Shown piece after piece: positions 6,143 through 6,889 of a DNA stretch of 6,889 nucleotides. The stretch comes from Streptosporangiaceae bacterium (GTDB taxonomy: Bacteria; Actinomycetota; Actinomycetes; Streptosporangiales; Streptosporangiaceae): contig JASHQP010000265.1 of NCBI GenBank assembly GCA_030039095.1, positions 1 through 6,889 of the forward strand. The letters run 5' to 3'. Position numbers and translations under genes: made by a program. Below the pieces are notes generated by a model that was not told where the DNA came from, ran no database searches, and saw only the letters and a program-made list of their open reading frames with translations. Each line of letters begins with the position of its first letter. The stretch's first letter is position 1.

Positions 6143-6478
6143 CCACCGTCGATCGGATGACCTTATATCCCTTTTACAATGATTTGGTAAGACCTGGGAG
6201 GGCCGGGAAGGCGCTTATCTTGCTGAATCTGCTTGGAGCGGTTCCCGCGCACGGAACAGGTGCTAGGTCCCCCGTGAGCGAGATACGGCAGGGCCCTGGG
6301 GAAGATCAAACTGGGTGCAGATTGAGGCAGGTCGGTCAGGCGCCCACGGCTTCCACGCCGCAGAAGCCTTTATCGCCATGGCCGAACTCACCTGCGGCCT
6401 ATGTCTGGATCTGCCCCGCCGCTAAGCAATACAAATGATCGGGAGAAGAGCAGGAAGGCCATGCCCGGCAGGCGCGGA
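6143..6478. other. Stretch with no supported gene
   Basis: About 335 bases between the right repeat pair and the antitoxin stop. A 93-codon open frame at 6157-6438 has low-complexity content and no ribosome binding site. Another frame ends HGFHAAEAFIAMAELTCGLCLDLPRR at TAA 6423-6425, which looks protein-like and could be the tail of a lost gene, but I cannot assign it. Part of this stretch (about 6150-6200) is noticeably more AT-rich than the genes around it. Confidence 0.45.
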
Positions 6479-6799
6479 TCAGGCGGTTTCGCGTAGCCCG
6501 AAGGTGTCCGGGGTGATGTCGATGTGGAACTCGATCCCGAGCACCCTCGCCAGCCTCGACAACGTGGCCAGCGATGGCTCGTGATCCCCTGCCTCCAGCC
6601 GCGCGATAGCGGGCTGGTGCATGCCCAGAAGGTGGGCAAGCCCGGTCTGCGACAAGCCTTGGTCGATCCGGTACCCGATTACCCGCATGGCGACGGCGTG
6701 CGCTAGCGCGGTCCGCTCGTGCTCGCGGCGGATCTCCGGGTCGGCCAGATCCTCGGCCGCGATCTGGCTGGCCGTCTTCAACTCCGACAACTTGGCCAT
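6479..6799 (-). CDS. XRE-family antitoxin (HigA-like)
   Basis: A 106-residue intact protein. Residues 1-38 form a charged helical region (ASQIAAEDLADPEIRREHERTAL), common in HigA-type antitoxins of HigB/Gp49 toxins. Residues about 39-90 are a helix-turn-helix_3 (XRE/Cro) domain: RVIGYRIDQGLSQTGLAHLLGMHQPAIARLEAGDHEPSLATLSRLARVLGIE, with the typical 'LSQ..LA..LG..QPAIARLE.G...PSL.TL..LA..LG' pattern. The tail FHIDITP is the usual end strand. It would bind and silence a co-encoded toxin and repress their shared promoter. ATG 6799 is strongly supported by AGGAGG (6809-6804, minus strand) four bases upstream. Its ATG shares one base with the stop of the gene before it (TGATG), so toxin precedes antitoxin as in HigBA. 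The toxin is only partly in the window, so the pairing is a strong inference rather than proof. Confidence 0.88.
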   Translation of the reverse strand: MAKLSELKTASQIAAEDLADPEIRREHERTALAHAVAMRVIGYRIDQGLSQTGLAHLLGMHQPAIARLEAGDHEPSLATLSRLARVLGIEFHIDITPDTFGLRETA

Positions 6800-6889
6800 C
6801 AGTCCTCCTCTAGGTCCGCGAGCCGCTGCAGCGCCCGGCGCACCGCCCGCTCGAAGCCGCGCGGGTCCGATTGCGCCTCCGGCCCGACC
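6799..6889 (-). CDS. C-terminal end of a probable HigB/Gp49-like toxin (partial)
   Basis: The minus-strand frame enters from the right edge and gives 29 residues, VGPEAQSDPRGFERAVRRALQR then LADLEED, ending in TGA (6801-6799) that overlaps the antitoxin ATG by one base. Gp49-like HigB toxins (RelE/ParE-fold ribosome-dependent mRNA interferases) often end in a helix with the pattern 'P..E...A..R..D', which fits. The overlap with a HigA-like gene, and that gene's ribosome binding site lying inside this coding end, support an operon. The catalytic part lies outside the window, so the toxin identity comes mostly from context. Confidence 0.6.
   Translation of the reverse strand, partial: VGPEAQSDPRGFERAVRRALQRLADLEED
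6804..6809 (-). promoter_or_regulatory. Ribosome binding site of the XRE antitoxin
   Basis: AGGAGG on the minus strand, four bases before ATG 6799 and inside the last codons of the toxin-like gene. This strong site would favour high antitoxin translation. Confidence 0.75.

Noticed and set aside
5813..6182. Short plus-strand frames over the att region (64 and 108 codons)
   Set aside because: They read through repeats and the tRNA remnant, have no ribosome binding site and no protein-like motif.
6339..6425. HGFHAAEAFIAMAEL... tail as the end of a transposase
   Set aside because: Protein-like, but too short, and no catalytic motif or inverted repeat was found; left unassigned.
1..6889. CRISPR array or riboswitch
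   Set aside because: No regularly spaced repeat series longer than two copies and no recognisable riboswitch core was seen.

Overview
The window is high-GC DNA with strong G/C third-position bias, GTG starts and Shine-Dalgarno sites of the AAGGAG type. This fits an actinomycete, probably Streptomyces or a relative. The genus is an inference; no rRNA or other marker gene is present.

Layout. (1) 1-1346, minus strand, is a decayed region. A C-terminal piece of an AbiEii/AbiGii-type nucleotidyltransferase runs off the left edge. Next comes a two-gene operon read leftward from 1346: an unrecognised partner protein, then a second nucleotidyltransferase with a GGAA...DID motif. Each operon gene is broken by two single-base losses. 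(2) 1370-5541, plus strand, is a tightly packed set of five genes: an AraC-type regulator, a berberine-bridge-type FAD-linked oxidase (disrupted by two single-T insertions), a RibD-C/dihydrofolate-reductase-fold protein, an extended SDR epimerase/dehydratase-like protein, and a small split-barrel PPOX/F420-type flavin reductase. Spacing is 54 bp, 18 bp, a 4-bp ATGA overlap and 10 bp, so one transcript is likely. (3) 5542-6478 has no supported intact gene. It holds a reverse-strand fragment of a second RibD-C/DHFR-like gene. It also holds the 3' half of a tRNA-Thr(GGU), from anticodon loop to CCA, with no matching 5' half. A pair of 12-bp-period direct repeats lies on each side of it. This looks like a recombinase attachment site of an integrative element (attP-like or a relic). 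(4) 6479-6889, minus strand, is a toxin-antitoxin-like pair: the last 29 codons of a probable HigB/Gp49-type toxin overlapping by one base a complete XRE-family antitoxin.

How the genes may work together. The regulator and four oxidoreductase-type genes look like a small-molecule redox or tailoring cassette using covalent FAD, NAD(P) and probably FMN or F420. The substrate cannot be read from the sequence. The flanks (nucleotidyltransferase remnants, a toxin-antitoxin pair, a tRNA-derived att core) are typical of an accessory island. The broken genes show clean one-base indels with no in-frame stop codons in the restored frames, so they are either very recently inactivated or affected by sequencing errors. 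Reading the raw data would decide this.
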